Notes: generated by a model not told the origin, from the sequence alone. Shown: positions 9,225-22,939, counted from the first letter of the stretch. The stretch is DNA of 64,000 bases from Punica granatum (GCF_007655135.1 NC_045130.1:372001-436000); one strand, 5' to 3'. Translations and numbers: made by a program.

Positions 9225-12200
9225 TCATAAAATCCTTGTCGAATTGGAATTCTCCATCTCCTCAGGGGGCGGTTTTATGTACTTCCCTAGAGCTTTCTGG
9301 CGCTGCCTTCTCTTGATCCTCTCGATTTTCTCCCTACTCTGCTGTTTCCTCCTCTCCTTCTGCTTATGCCTTTGGCTTCTCTCTCTCTCTAATACTCCTT
9401 GCCAGAAGACTTCACCCGTGGAAGGCCAGAGCCACCTTCTCTTGGGGCTGTCAGAGTCGAACTCCTCGGCATAGTCTTCATCCATGCTCTTCAATGTCGC
9501 ATATGAGAACCATTTGATCCACATCTGCCCTTTCCTTTTCTGTAACCTGTGTTGTTCCTGCATTAGACCGCTCTGTGGGTCCACAGAGACCATCCTCCTC
9601 GCGCTATGGTACGCCCAAACATTCACGAGCAGCTCGAGCACCCTAGAATAGCAATGCTTGTCCTGCATTTAACCAACTACCACAGTATGATTATCTTTTA
9701 TATCACTAAAAGAAAAAGATCCGCCTCGCTAATATCTCTTATAGTATGATTCAACAATAACCCCACCCACCCACCCAACCCCCCACCTCTTCTTTTTTTT
9801 CCCCCCTCCCCCCTCCTCGTTTTCAATAACTACTTTTGTATAACAGAACGGTACGTATTTTCATACAAATTATCATAATTCATATCATATTGGCAAAGGA
9901 GAAGATAACAAGTTAGTTTGAGACTGAAGTCAATTTACTTTGGAGAAACTCAGATAACAGTGCCCAGTCCGGTGATGCTCATTGTACATCTGCGCGTCCA
10001 GTGCATCCACAAACATCCTGCATAATCATCGTAATAGTAACTCTTTAATACAGATATGCCGTCCTATAATGACCCTTTTAGAGCCCGATATATGAAAATA
10101 TAATGAAAAGGATAAGGGGCACAACTTGATTGTACAGAAAATCACCTCTCCTTTTCCTTATTTTCTTTGTTTTAGAAGTAGAGAAACTTGGAAAATGCAC
10201 CCCTTTTCCAAAATCAAGCATAATACCTTGAAAACATGGTGAATTCTAGGAATGACTTCGTAGGCAAAGCCCAGCTCTGCATCACAGACCACGTGCCACC
10301 ATCACTGGGCATGGGAGGCAAATTGGTTAAATCATGCTTGAAGCCGTACATTCTCTTGAGAGCCTCTGAGAAGGCGAACCTTTAAAATTGAAGCAGCGTC
10401 AGGACAGAAGATCAGAATATATATGTATATTTCGTGAAGAATTAAATCCATGAAAGGAATTCCATCATGATACTAACTTGCAATTTCCTGCGTTTACAGA
10501 ATCACAAAAGGACCAAAACTCCTGTTGCATAGGGTTTCTCTGGTCCTTGTCCATTCGAACCCAAAAGTACAATGCATCCCCATACTTCTTTGACTGGATC
10601 GAATTCAATAATGCAGTTTCAGCAACTGTAGACAAGCTCGCCTGCATATATATCCAACCAAACCCATCATCAAGATAATACTCCTTATTGCACTGACTTC
10701 GTGGATCTTTTGAAGCACAACAATACCTTCCTTGCAGTAGCCCTCCAAGACTGGAAACCTATCCAAGCATTCTTGTGTATGCGATCGATTCTGTTGGAAA
10801 TACCAAAGTAGGCACCATAATCACCTAGAACATCCCGATAGTAAGGATCATTGAGAATCAGGAGACGAGAAGGCCCATCAATATCGTCGCCCCCGGGTCT
10901 TCGACCTTTAGTCGACTGGAGATTTTGAAGTGAAACAATCAGCACTAAGTTCGAGAAAAGGATGAATAGTTTAGAAACTGAAACGTGTTTGGAAACTCAC
11001 CAGCCCAATTCCACGATAAAGGGAAGTGACGTGCAGAAAAGGCCAGGTTCCTTCCCCTAAGAAAGGTTCATAGATACATAGGGGTTGACCAGTCCGTTCA
11101 AGCTCTCGTTCGTCCCTTTCTCGAAGATCACTCTTGGCCCTGTCAGCTCTTTTGGCACTCCGATAAACATCTTCCCACGTACCATGACTTTGATCTGTTC
11201 GATCCTTCAACTGCATCACAACCCAAGGAATGAAATGGATGATCTCGAATGGGAATCAAAGTAAACTGGAGATTGATATCTATATATGTGTGGGTGCGTG
11301 TTTTTCCTTAGGTATCCCTTACCTCGTCATCCTCTCTTTTCTTTCTAGCAGCAGCCAGCTCGGTAGATTTCTGGTCCTCCCATATGCTATACACAAATGG
11401 TTCTTCACCGGCTGTCATGCCTGAGCTCTCTCTGTGAGTTTGGTTCCACTCCACTTCAACCGTGTCAAGAAAGCTGAAGCTTCCCGACGTGCTATTCTGA
11501 TATATGGGCCCTGCCCCTGTTACAAACATATCCCACATCCACTTTTTCTTAAATTCAGAAGGAAGATCACCGATAGACTTGGGACGTGCAACTTCAGATG
11601 GGAGCCTGAGGACAGTCTGAAGCAGCCATGCATAGCCTTCTACGGCATCTGAGACCATAAAATCTCTAGCAGTTACTTTTGCATGCAAGGCAACATCTTG
11701 AGCTAGAGACGATAATTTTCCTTTTGAGACCAACTGCTTTATGATTTGTCTCAATGCCTTAACATTGTCCTTGGGAAAGAGGAAGCCATTCACCCTGTCA
11801 TCAACCTAATTGTTATCACCAACGAAGTCAGTGTGTTGTTTTAAATTCTCAAACCAGACCAGTTATAATCAGAGTAATGTAACACTGATAATGTTTCATA
11901 CATATTTACTGATCATGGAGAGCTTGGGGGCTATGATCGGCTTCCCAAAGCACATGGCTTTGACCAAAATTTCAGGGAAAGACTTCTCTTCGAGAAAAGA
12001 TCCATATACCACAAGATCAGCTTCACTCAAGAATCTGTCAACATTGTCATCAACAGACTTGTGCTCCACAGTTCCTCCGGGGTATTTCAAATTCTGGGCA
12101 ATAGCCTGCGAAAAGAAAAAGAAAGTTCACCAGTTCATCCATCAGACTCTTGAAATATATGCCAAGAAAACGGAAATCCTCAATAGATTTTTGCCAACTA

Positions 12201-14747
12201 TACCTCCACGGCCACGCTGTAGTTGCTACTTGAAGTTCCACAGAAAATGAGAACTCGGAGACGAGATGTTGGATCATTATTACAGTCTAGTAGAAGTGGT
12301 TGTATAGCCTTCAGAACTAGGGCATGCTCCAACCAGAGACCCTTGTAGAAAAACCGACTTCCAACAATGGTGATCACAAAATCTTTAGATCCTAGACCGT
12401 TCTCCTCACGTGGTTTTCCTTCGTTAAGGGCCACAACAGAGTCCACTTCCAGTGCTTCAGCAGGAGATCCTGGGACCACAAAAAAGTTTCCGCTGTCGAA
12501 TGTGGAGAAGACCATCTGCAGCAGTAGGTGACAAAAACAGTATTTAATTTCACATGTTTCTGACCTTCTAATGTTGGGAATAATACAAAATCTATATCCA
12601 ATTAGAGCTTGTTACTGGTAGGGCATAGTTGGGGAAGACAACAGCAGTGGCCCGATTAAAGATCTTTTTCCAACTGTTTAGGAGCTCCTGCTGCCCGCTT
12701 GAATTGTATTCTCTTAAGCGGACAGCAAGAGCAGCATCATTTATGGTCCACAAGAGAGGCAAAGACTTGAATGGCTCCTGCAGGAAACTGTAGAAAGTAA
12801 AATCATTCAACTCATCAAACAAAGACAAAGAAACGTATCTGCCTCTCATTAAATTTTTGTTGATCCCATTAAGCAGGGAGGTTCGGAAGTTACATAAGAA
12901 TTAGTTACAGGGCAGGCATAAAGTTACCAAGATAAGACACCCTTAGCTTGAAGAGAGTTGACTACTATGCCATCGAAGCTGCATTTGGCATGCAGATCAG
13001 TCAGACGCAGGGAAGCCGATAAAATCGATTAAATATAAGAGCATTCTTAGAATATGGGGCACAAACACAAAAGTGGGTAAGAGACTAGCAGCAAGGGGCA
13101 TACTTCAGCCAATCAATGCCAATATTTTTGGTGTCAACAGACTGGATGATGGTCACCGGGACTCCCAAGTTATTCCAAACATCATATGCAGGACCACCTT
13201 TAAGGGAATAAACCTGGAAACATAGCGCTGAAGTTGAGTTTTACAACAAACACCTGGTGGAAGCATAAGAGAAATGCTTTAAGGTCATGTCACAAAAACA
13301 GAGATAGCTATGAGCCTCCCTGTAGTGACTAGCGAGACCATCTTAAAAATTACGAGCTAAAAAGAATTCTGACTTAGCACGTAGTTGTCATTTAATCCCC
13401 TTAATATTGATAAGGTAGGGGATTTGCTTACTTGTCCATATGCAACAATAGCACCAAAAATCCAATCAACATGCCATAATTGCGGATGATTTTATATATA
13501 GAAGGTTTGATGGTGTGCATAAATATGTTTGATAGATATATCAAAGTGAACGGTAGAGTAGGAGCTCCCCGACGTTTTATAAATTTTTGAAATGCTAGCA
13601 AGACATTTTGGGATTGCCATTTTTACCACCGAGACCAAATTTAACGTTATTATTTCACAACTCCTTTATCATTATCCATCAAAATATGGGACGCAGAATG
13701 CTCCACCGAAAGGACATATTTTTCTCAAGCTTAACTCATTTCTACACAGAGACCTAAATTGGCAGCAGAAACAATAAAACAATGAGCTTTGTGCAAAACA
13801 TATACAACAAGCTTCAAAATAGATGACTAACCTGAATTTCGTAACCTAGCTCACGTAAGGCTGTTCCAACAGTGACCATCAGTATCTGCTGCTGATCCAG
13901 CAAGAGATCGGCAAAAACCTTTTATCAAAGATAACGATAAATCAAATTAATTCAAAGCATGTACTAAGACAATGAAATAGGCAACTTCCCTAGAGCGTAC
14001 CGACATAACAACCAAACCAGGTGACACCAACCCGGATGCTACACATGGAACTACCATAGAGAAAACGCGAAACATAAGGTACATAACAATAGGCCAACCG
14101 CGGATTACAAGAACGGCAAGCCCTCAAAGCGAATCAAGTACAGACTACGCTTGGAGCGAACTAAGGCAATGAAAAATAATGGGATTGACCCGAAAAGCCG
14201 GATAAACCGCAATGCAGTTTTCAAGAATGAAGGTGTATTCATTTACCCAAAAATAAAAAAGAATGAAGAGGTGTATCATCAAGAATGGAGGCATATAACT
14301 GACCAATGCAAGCTGGGGTTTCCGGTAATGGAAACGACGGAGTGTCACATTGAAAGCAGAGAAACGCTTCAACTCGACAGCTTCTCTCTGGAACCTGTGC
14401 ACAAGCTTTGAAGGCTCAAATCTGATGACGTCTTCCCCAAAGTCCAATCCCCCAATTTTTTCCCTCAAGAAGACCAAATCGCGGGGATTGACATTCATAT
14501 CCTTGAGCCCGGGCAAGAACATGGTGAAGAGGACGACGAAGAACAAGAAGACGGCGACCGAGCATACCCACTGAAGGTAATCGAGCCTAAAGCGGGCGAA
14601 TTTCGATCTGGGTCGGGACCGAGCAGTTGAAGAGACGGAAGGAGAGCGGAGAAGAGGGTCTCTCTTGACGGGAGGGATCCCAGCTTCCAGACAACCCATT
14701 GGCGTTTTCTCAGCTAGCGTTGCCGTCGTCCCATCAGATTCACTCAC
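9225..14747 (-). CDS. Membrane-anchored glycosyltransferase (group 1/GT4-type), 14 exons
   Basis: Coding exons: 14747-14304, 13918-13832, 13213-13104, 12978-12928, 12787-12616, 12515-12204, 12105-11902, 11805-11323, 11210-11001, 10915-10727, 10641-10478, 10379-10227, 10017-9939, 9662-9225; all GT-AG, 1031 aa. One membrane segment (about residues 60-79) after a basic N-terminus gives a type II topology, probably Golgi. The glycosyltransferase core follows: GSRFFYKGLWLEH in exon 6, then EADLVVYGSFLEEKSFPEIL and AMCFGKPIIAP in exon 7 (sugar-nucleotide binding E-x7-E region), then VDDRVNGFLFPKDN in exon 8. The plant-specific C-terminal half includes TWSVMQSWALPT and a Lys/Arg-rich tail ending near KYIKPPPEE. 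It resembles the Arabidopsis At5g04480/At4g01210 type, whose substrate I do not know. An internal ATG at 14699 (MGCLEAG) could be the true start. Confidence 0.9.
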
Positions 14748-15239
14748 TTCACAGGGAGGGGGGAAGTGAGATTGAATCGAAAGGAAATAGAAACGCTTAC
14801 TGGGGGAATCGCAGTGTAAGAAGCAAGAAGCGCCACAGGGATGGGAAAAGGTCGGTTCTTGAATGGGCGACTGTGTTACAGAAAAGTGATTGGGAGTTGG
14901 GAAAGAGGAGGAGATCGGAGTGAGATGCTTGTGAGCCGAGTAAAAGGTTGACGGACGGACGGACGGACGGACTGAGGGGGAAGAGAGAGAGCGAGTTTTG
15001 TGGGCGATGGGAGAGTTGAGTTGAGCTGAGCGGAGCTGACTCGACGCGACTCTTTAATAGTCAGGAAATTGTCAAACAGAAGTAAAAAATAATAATAATA
15101 ATAATAATAATAATCGGTTAGAAATGGACAGATATATGTGCATAGATATTCCATCGAGAATTTCCTCTATTGTTCTTCTTCTCTTTCTTTTTTTCTTTTT
15201 CTTGAATTTACTGCAAACGCATTTTATTTATTTATTTAT
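14748..15239. promoter_or_regulatory. 5' flank of the glycosyltransferase gene
   Basis: Upstream leader and promoter region for the minus-strand gene. It contains a GGAC tetranucleotide repeat (14951-14970) and an (AAT)n microsatellite (about 15090-15113). No defined promoter element can be named with confidence. Confidence 0.4.
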
Positions 15240-15640
15240 TAGGGTGCAATCCGCGCAATGCCGTGTCTTAAAAGAATTTTTCATTAATATTTGGTTTATC
15301 AAATTAGTTTATATAATGATCAATACATAGCAAAGCTGAAACCAATAATAAAATTACACATGTATAAACATTATCCAAATTTTTAAAAATATCATGCTAA
15401 TTAATATGCCATATGATATAAAATTTAACATTTTCCTTCAATAATCCTAAATAAAATTTTCATTATTACTAAATAGAAAATCACAATCACAATATAATAG
15501 GTCATAATTGACATTGCCAATTTGACTTAGACGAACTATACTTATAGTGTATGAGTCCGAAATTCATTAAAATTATCTCATGGTCACGACAAAATCAATG
15601 TCAGGTGAGGGTCCGAACTATACTTATTGGTTTCCATCCA
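15240..15640 (-). mobile_element. Helitron-like fragment, copy A
   Basis: A GC-rich motif at 15244-15266 (TGCAATCCGCGCAATGCCGTG) resembles a decayed Helitron 3' hairpin read on the minus strand, preceded by CTAAT-like bases. The following ~350 bp are similar, in the same order, to 16270-16690. No termini are intact. Confidence 0.35.
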
Positions 15641-16269
15641 CGGTCTCGTTGGATTTAAAAAGGAGTGATGTTTTATTTGTAAAAGAAAAAAAATGAAGAA
15701 TAAAAGGAAAAAGAGATTATGGATAATGTAAAATTGGGAAAACAAATAAAAAGGAAACTAAGTTGAGCTACCAAGAATCGAACCCGTGAGCAAGGGTTCT
15801 CCAGGAGGGGAGGAAAATATGATGAGCCCCAAGTGCAAGTAAATCAGAAACTTCCAGTGTATGGAAAAATGTCTCACTCGCCATCATATTTCTTATTGGG
15901 ACCTGTTATTATAATAATAATAATAATAATAATAAGAACAACAACAATGATAATGATAAATATAATAGATTTCACCCCAAGTTTTCTTCATATTGTAATA
16001 TCCGATATCTATTGTTTCTATACAGAGAAAACGAAATTGGAAAATGGGTACCCATAAATAAGTTTGTCTTTCCTAACCCCCTAAAAAAAAAAAGGAAAGT
16101 ATTGTTTTTTAGTGGGTTGACCTGGCTCGACTAGATTAGTTAGGACCTAATTTGACTTTTGGATATTATGATTCACACTAAAAAAAAAAAGTCCTACTGA
16201 ATGAAAAAAAAAATGTATTAGCAATGGAGTGAGTAGCTCTATGTCAGCAGGCATTAACAATTACTACTA
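15641..16269. other. Intergenic, AT-rich
   Basis: Contains a sequence with a tRNA B-box-like core on the minus strand (GGGTTCGATTC near 15778-15788) and an (ATA)n repeat near 15912-15934. No gene is recognised. Confidence 0.3.
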
Positions 16270-16690
16270 TGCGACACCCACACGATGCCGCGGTCGGGAA
16301 AAAGTTTTCTTTGATATTTTGATTTATCATAGTAATTTTATATATATATAGTTCTTACTGGTTATTTAAATAAGTGTAATCTTGTATATATATTTTTATT
16401 AATTACTTAAGTGAAAAGATGATGAACTCTTGATTCATTGTGAATGATTCATATTTTTAAAAATTTGTACTAATTAATATTTCATAGGTATTAAAGAAAA
16501 CATTTTTGCGGCTAATTTTAATTTATTTTTTAAATATTTGTAATTAGAAAATTATGATTACAATATAACAGTGATTGCTAACTTTAAATAGACAAATTTT
16601 ACTTATAGTATTTGTTCAAAATTCACAAAAATCATTTCGTGGTCATAGCCAAATTCCATAAGCGATAATTAATTTTAGTCAACAAGCTTA
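16270..16690 (-). mobile_element. Helitron-like fragment, copy B
   Basis: Diverged counterpart of the fragment at 15240-15640. Both run from a GCCG-containing motif, through TTGATTTATCA-like and TTTTTAAAAAT stretches, to a shared block with ACTTATAGT and TCATGGTCA-like sequence. It is clearly an older repeat with no coding. Confidence 0.35.
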
Positions 16691-18780
16691 TGCAGCCTTG
16701 TGTTTCACCGTAAATAATAATATTTCTAATGTTACAAATAAAAAGAGATTACTTATGATGATAAATTGAAGTACACATCTTACCAATATGGGTCGGCTTG
16801 GTTTAGGAGAACTTTTTAGATACCCTGTAATACACACCATAAAAATAACATGTGCGCTTCAACTAATTAAGAAATTATATTAATTAAGGTCTTAGGTGCG
16901 GGTCTTATGATGAGGAAAAAACAATAATTAAGAGAAACTTATCCCCTAGTCAGGTTGCTTGCATAGTATTGGACTTTAGGATACTGTGCAAGTAAAATAA
17001 TATGTATGTGTACTTTAATTAATTAAGAAATTGGAAAATATTGAAATTTTAAAATATATATATATATATATATATATATTGTGGTTGTCCTGCAAGTAAG
17101 GGAACAGACCCTACTCACCCTATAAGAAGGATGGACCTGTTTTAATTTTCTTTATTAGTGGTTAGAACCCCTCACAATGCTGCAAGAGAAAATTTTCATA
17201 ATAATCATATCATATCATAATTTATGAATCTTTTAAAACTTTTGTGTTTAAATTTTTTTGCCAACACTTCAACTGATTTTTTAATGGACATATTGACTCT
17301 CAAAAATCATGTGGAATACATTTTTACTCTATTGCTATCTTTTATAAATTTATCTAGTTTATTTATGTTACAAAAGATGCACTTTTACTCTTCTAATAAT
17401 AATATTTTACAAAGTAAAATTGAGGACTAATTTCAAAAAAAAAAGTTACTTTGTTGTCCTTTCACGACTTTTTCTTGAAAGCCTGCAAAATGCATAAAAA
17501 TAAGAAAAATAAAAACAATGCAAATAATTAAATAATATTAATAAAAAAATCCTATTAGTGTTTTGCAGTCTTTTATTAATTTATGTTATCAATTTTTTTT
17601 ATGAAAGATACGCATTCTTCTTTTATGTACATTATGATATAGATGCACTTTCACTCCTCTAATATTAAGATTTAGCAAGAAAAAGATTGGCTAATTTTCA
17701 AATACATATATATGATTTTGAGGTCCTTTCACGTTTTTTCTTTTTTCTAAACAATTAATTCATGGCAACTATCGGCACCATTGTATAATTATTCATGAAC
17801 TAAGGATTCAAAATTACAAGGAAAAAAAAGTGTTACTAACATTGCATGGTGCAGGTGGTTCAAAGTGTGTTCCCCTTAAATAAGATTTCAGGTTCGACTA
17901 TTGTAAATATACGAAATTCATGATTGAAAAGAGTTACCATTTTAGTGGACTGATTCTGCTCGAATTAAATTAGTAAGAACTCGTTGAACTTTGAAATAAT
18001 ATGACGTAAGACCCAAATGCATTAAAAAATAAATAAATAAAATATATTATGTTATTATAAAATATAAAAAAAGACAAAAAAAAACCAAAAAGCGTATAAA
18101 AAACTGGTCTACTCGCCTTCTGAGGGAGATGGACAAGTTTTTATTGTTTTATAGATAGATAGATAGATAGAATGCGGTGCAATCTCATCGTAATCACAAA
18201 ACTACGAAAATAAATAAATAAAAGCATCTACTTCTCAATTATGACAGATATGGTGGCATGAAGTAAAACGAATGAATATATACTTACGGTGATGCAGAAA
18301 TACAATTAGAATCCCAGTGATTTTATGTCATGTAGTTAGTCTACCAAGCTACAAACCATGTTGATAAATGATGCTTGCTTGCGTTGCTTTTTCCCCGACA
18401 AAAACGGTTCTTTCGTTTTTCTTTTTACTGCATGCGTCTGCCTTGTAAAATTAATTTACACCCACATTATACAGACGAAACGACAATTACAAATCTAAGA
18501 AACAAACAAATTAATCAATAAACAAGCCTTCTCTATTAATTAATTAGGAGAAAAACGAGAAGACACTTATACAGCCATTGACAAATAAGTGGCTCCTACT
18601 TTTAATCGAAAAAGATTTAAAAAATTAAATTAAAAAAAAAAAAAAGAACTTGCTTGAGTTGCATTTTATATATCTGATCTGACATAATGCACGACTGGAG
18701 ACCAGCAGCTGTCATACATGTGGATGGAACATTTTAATCTAATCTCAATCTCATTACAATTAATTAAATTTGTTTTCCTG
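16691..18780. other. Intergenic, very AT-rich
   Basis: No gene is recognised. It holds (TA)n at about 17056-17080, a GATA repeat near 18152-18170 and poorly conserved duplicated segments around 17230-17700 (GATGCACTTT(T/C)ACTC(T/C)TCTAAT occurs near 17376 and 17643). Confidence 0.4.
17840..17935 (+). mobile_element. Candidate tRNA-derived SINE
   Basis: An A-box match (TGGTGCAGGTG, 17847-17857) and a B-box match (GGTTCGACTA, 17891-17900) are about 43 bases apart, close to tRNA and plant SINE spacing. No poly-A tail or target duplication was identified. Chance is possible in so much AT-rich DNA. Confidence 0.3.
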
Positions 18781-20870
18781 TTATTCGCTCGCTCACTCAT
18801 ACAGTGTTCACTCGTGTTATTGTCCCGTCAGCATAAACGCAAACCAGGGAATTTTTCAAGTTGTAAATAAATAATTGTAAATAGTGAAATTCCAACATAA
18901 TCCTCGCCAGAGCCAAAGCATTGAATAGAAATGGAGCAATGATCAGATTGAGACGATCGTAACATAATATTGTTCAACCGTTCCTTCAATTTCTTTCTAC
19001 CTAAAAAACATAGCAGTTCAACCGTTACGTGAAGTCGTGAAATATAACAAACCAACCTCCCTCTTCCCATATTTGTTACTTGTACAACAAGACCCGCCCA
19101 GAACTCCTCCAGCCCAGTTAGAAGAAGAAAATTAAAGCGACCTACAGAAAGTCCTGCTTTTCACCCTCCTCCTGGCAAATCGATTGATCTCTGCAGGGAG
19201 AAATAATCTAGAATCAGAATGAGCGTAAAAACTTGAATCCAGTTAAAACACGCCACCAGCCTCTAAATAGTTCATCGATGGTCATAATCTGCAGACTGTA
19301 ACAGTACTTGAAAGGAATCTGCATATATCTAATATTCGAGCGAGCGATTATTCATCCGCTAACCACGAAGAAGTTACGTAATGAAACAGATATGTACGCC
19401 CCGATGCTGATGCCACAGCAACCATGATATCAAAGTGAAGGCATATATTTTGTGCGCGCGCGCTCTTGTATAGATATACAATCTGGTCTAAGAAAGTGAT
19501 TCCATGCCATGTGCTCTTACTTACATGGGAGCTCATGCATGCACGAAAACTCAACAATAAGATAGGCTTTGGCCAAGTTCGCCTGAGCTGAACCGGCAAT
19601 TGAGAAGCTCTTTCCCCCAAGGCGCCGACACTGGCACTGGAGGAAGCTAGGTATGTTTGTTTTGCACCAGATGGGCCTGTCCTGTGACTGGATGTCAAAA
19701 CGAAGCCGATGTTAATAGAATAAGGAAGTAAATACGTGGCCGCCCACATGCGCAGGCTAGAGTTTTTATCCATATATATATATATAGTGACTCTATTGGA
19801 AGGGGTATGCATGTAACACGAAATTTTATTGGTGTGGCTAACATTGTTCATTAGGAAGTTAGTTTTTTATTTTTATTTTTTTGATTTGCGATTTTGGTAA
19901 AATTTTTCCGTTTATATTGTGAGGCACGGGTGTTTACAGAATAGTATGTTGGATATACATTTTTATACCTCTCAATAATGGGAGATCCCCTGGTCCATAA
20001 GATAATATGTTTTATATTAATATCGTGAGACAATGAAAACGTATATTCACAAGCGGTGAATTTTTCTTTTATATAAATATATAAACATCGAAAAATGTTC
20101 TTCCACCGAAAACTTTCGTAGTAAAAACCTGAGAATGTCTATAACAAATAAAATGCCCCTACATTTTATGAAAATTACAAATCTGCCATCCCCGCTGATT
20201 CGACTCTTTCGAATAGGTGGGTATACCGCAACTATATAATCACACACAAAAGACTCTTTGACTTTTAAAACTGAAAAAACTTTTAAAGTTCTATGAGTGA
20301 AATTGCGAAATTATAACATGCCATTTGTTGTGCTATAATTGGTCGGAATTTCAAAAGTCACTCAAGCATGAGCTATCAACGTTCTACATTACATTATCCG
20401 GTGAGTTTGCTTTTGCTTTTATAATTTATATAGATAATCACAAGAATATTGGATAATAACGTAATGCTTAAGCATAACATTTAAAAACAGTGTGAGATGG
20501 CTGATCCTTCACACCTGAAATAATATCAGCCCAAATACAAAACATGAACCCTTGCGAAGGAAGCAATCGGCATAAAGCTTTGGGTGCAGAAGCCAATAAT
20601 GCTGGAATTGTTTGCAAGGGAAAAAAATGCCATATATATAGTACATATATTATCTGATCGTGCAGCACCCATAAAGAGATTGAGTAAAAATGCTTGAACT
20701 CGAATTGCAGCTGCAAACCTGATGAATGTGAGATTTTGGCTGGGAGAGCAGTGACTGTGAGCTCGGAGATCGCTATGGAGAGTGAGAAGGGGAAGAACAG
20801 ATGAGAAGATTGTGCCGCAGAACCACCACGAGATCCCCTCCAGCCCCAAACTTTCATTTGTCCATTCATT
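18781..20870. other. Unassigned region, possibly transcribed
   Basis: Base composition is less AT-rich than the flanks at 18790-19350, 19500-19720 and 20700-20860. On the minus strand there are open frames of 167 codons (19851-19348) and 133 codons (20869-20468), plus a splice-acceptor-like CTGCAG near 19190 followed by a short open stretch. None resembles a family I know. It may be a non-coding transcript on the minus strand or chance; I assign no function. Confidence 0.25.
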
Positions 20871-21230
20871 TTTCCTTATTTTATCATCTCACTTCGGTTA
20901 ATTAAATTCTAAGCATATATATATATATATTAATGTACATTGAATTGATAATTTTCTCCTTAGAGATCACGCATACGATAGGAAATATAACAGTAGTTAG
21001 ATTGCATGATTTACCACGAATTACTAAAAAAAGTTCATTGCATTATCCAAAAATGTAGATGGCTTAATTACACATTTAGTTACACTCATATCTCATCTCA
21101 TGCTATACAAAGTGTAAGTCCAAAGTAGCCACAGACATAACAGGTCAAACCGCAGCTTAATTTCCTAGATGAATACCGACTATTGCCCTGCAATATATAG
21201 TCAAACCCAGGAAGAGACAGACTTCAGAGC
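20871..21230. other. Intergenic, 3' flank of the DUF2358 gene
   Basis: AT-rich, with (TA)n near 20917-20931. The right part should hold the 3' UTR of the minus-strand gene ending at 21231. Nothing else is seen. Confidence 0.4.
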
Positions 21231-22630
21231 CTAACATCTCCATGAAGAAGAAGAAGAAGAAGAAGAAGAAGAAGAAGATGAAGATGAAGAAGAAGAGGAA
21301 GAACTTTCAAAGTAAGTTGGTTTTGGTGTAGAGGGACAGGCAACTGATTGGATTAGTTCTCCCACAGTCAGCACCTTAAACTTTGGCGGCGAGTTGAGAG
21401 CTATGTTGTCCACTCGATGCTCAAAGATTTTCCCATTCTTGTCAAATCGGTACTGGGAAGTTCCATCGAATCGGCCATGGCCCTCCCACAAGACTCGGGG
21501 GACACCATGAACTGTCCAGCGCACCATTACAACATCCTCAACCGGCTGCCGCACACTGATTATATCGATCCACAGAGCCCTGAAAAACATCCTCCCGTGG
21601 AACCGTAAACCCCAGAAGATAGATTTGTAGTTTTCAATGCCGACAAATGTGTTCAGCGGGTCTTTGAAGACGATGTCATCCCTAGAATGAGCAGAAACAT
21701 GGTCAGCTAAGAGTAAGAGTAAGAGGGGAAATTGAAGGGAAATATGAAAAGGATTCAGGATCTTCCAAGCAGATGCTTCAAAACTAATTCTGAAAGAGCA
21801 AGCATTGTGAAATCCAATAAAAGTCCATTTGTCCAAGCAACAAAATTGCCACTTTAGCCTAAACATGCCAACCGCTATGCCTATGCAGGAGGACAAACCA
21901 TCTACCCATCTTATCTATAGCTATCTATCTACAAAAAGAAAAGAAAAATCTCAGCTCTGTCTGAGGTGAGCTCATTTCAATGGACATGAAAACAAGTAAT
22001 TGCTCGTTTTCATGTGATTGATTAAAACAATTAATTTGCTTGTCCAAGAACGGGAGAAACCAAGTTATCCAATTGAACCTGGCACAAAATTCCATCAGAA
22101 ATTATTTTAAACAAGATAAACCAAAGATGAACAAACTTTACTTCTTTTAATTTAATATAACAATCCAACTGTTCACTTCGGGCAACCATACAATACATCC
22201 ACGACAAGAGGCAAAACTGAAAGCAACTAATTAAACCGCTCAGAGCGAGCTCAAAGTCAAACCTGTAGATGTCGAGAGTGAGCTCTTTGTGAAAGAGCCC
22301 AGGTAACTCCTCCCGCAGGGTCCGAATCGCATACCCCACATTCAGATAGTAATTTTGCTTCTCTTCCTCTTCCCTGCCCGGTTTCACCGATACCGAGAAC
22401 TGGCCGTACCGGCTCGCGTTATGATAGTCCGAAATCCTGACCTCCAAATCCCGGGTCCGCCGGGAGTAGACTCTCAACCTAGACTTAAAATCTCTGTCCT
22501 TTCTATGGAAATGAAGGGACTTGAGATCTCTGTTGGTGGCGCTACGGTTGCAGAAGATACTGGCAGCGAGGTCCACGCGCCGGAGAGCGCGGAAGCTGGA
22601 GACTTCCGGTGAAATGACTGGAAGGGCCAT
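21231..22630 (-). CDS. DUF2358 protein, probably plastid-targeted
   Basis: Two exons, 22630-22263 and 21681-21231, join at TACAG|GT and CTAG|GGATG to give 272 aa. The first ~55 residues are rich in Ser, Arg and Ala with no acidic cluster, as in a chloroplast transit peptide. DUF2358 spans about residues 90-245: YAIRTLREELPGLF, then DDIVFKDPLNTFVGIENYK, then WTVHGVPRVLWEGHGRFDG, ending in LTVGELIQSV. The fold is related to SnoaL/NTF2-like cones; no enzyme activity is established. The C-terminus is unusual: 21 consecutive serines encoded by a (TCT)n-type microsatellite, then WRC and the stop. The poly-Ser tail lies outside the domain and probably varies in length between alleles. The start is the first ATG in frame with the transit peptide. 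Confidence 0.85.
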
Positions 22631-22939
22631 GCCCGACTCCCTATTTACACCCTGTGATCGAAAGAAAGGGATTGAGGATCAGACGGACTTGTGGCGACGA
22701 AGCGCCTTTGCCATTTCCATTTTCTCGAGAGAATTCTGGCGAAGAGATATTTGCTCAGCTTGGGTTGGGGAGTGTTTTGGGGGAGGGAGGGAGATTGGAT
22801 TGGATTGGAAGAATCGTGATCGGATAAATAAATAAAGACAAAATCATTTTTCTCGTTTTGTTTTGGATAATTAGAATTAGGAAATTGTACAAAAACTCTC
22901 GGCTGTGATTTGAGCCTCAAATAAATTAAAACAATTTGA

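Noticed and set aside
9205..14923. Plus-strand open frames across the glycosyltransferase gene
   Set aside because: They are antisense shadows of its exons and introns; composition and conservation follow the minus strand.
22355..22835. Plus-strand frames of 85 and 104 codons near the DUF2358 first exon
   Set aside because: Antisense shadows of a GC-rich coding exon and its leader.
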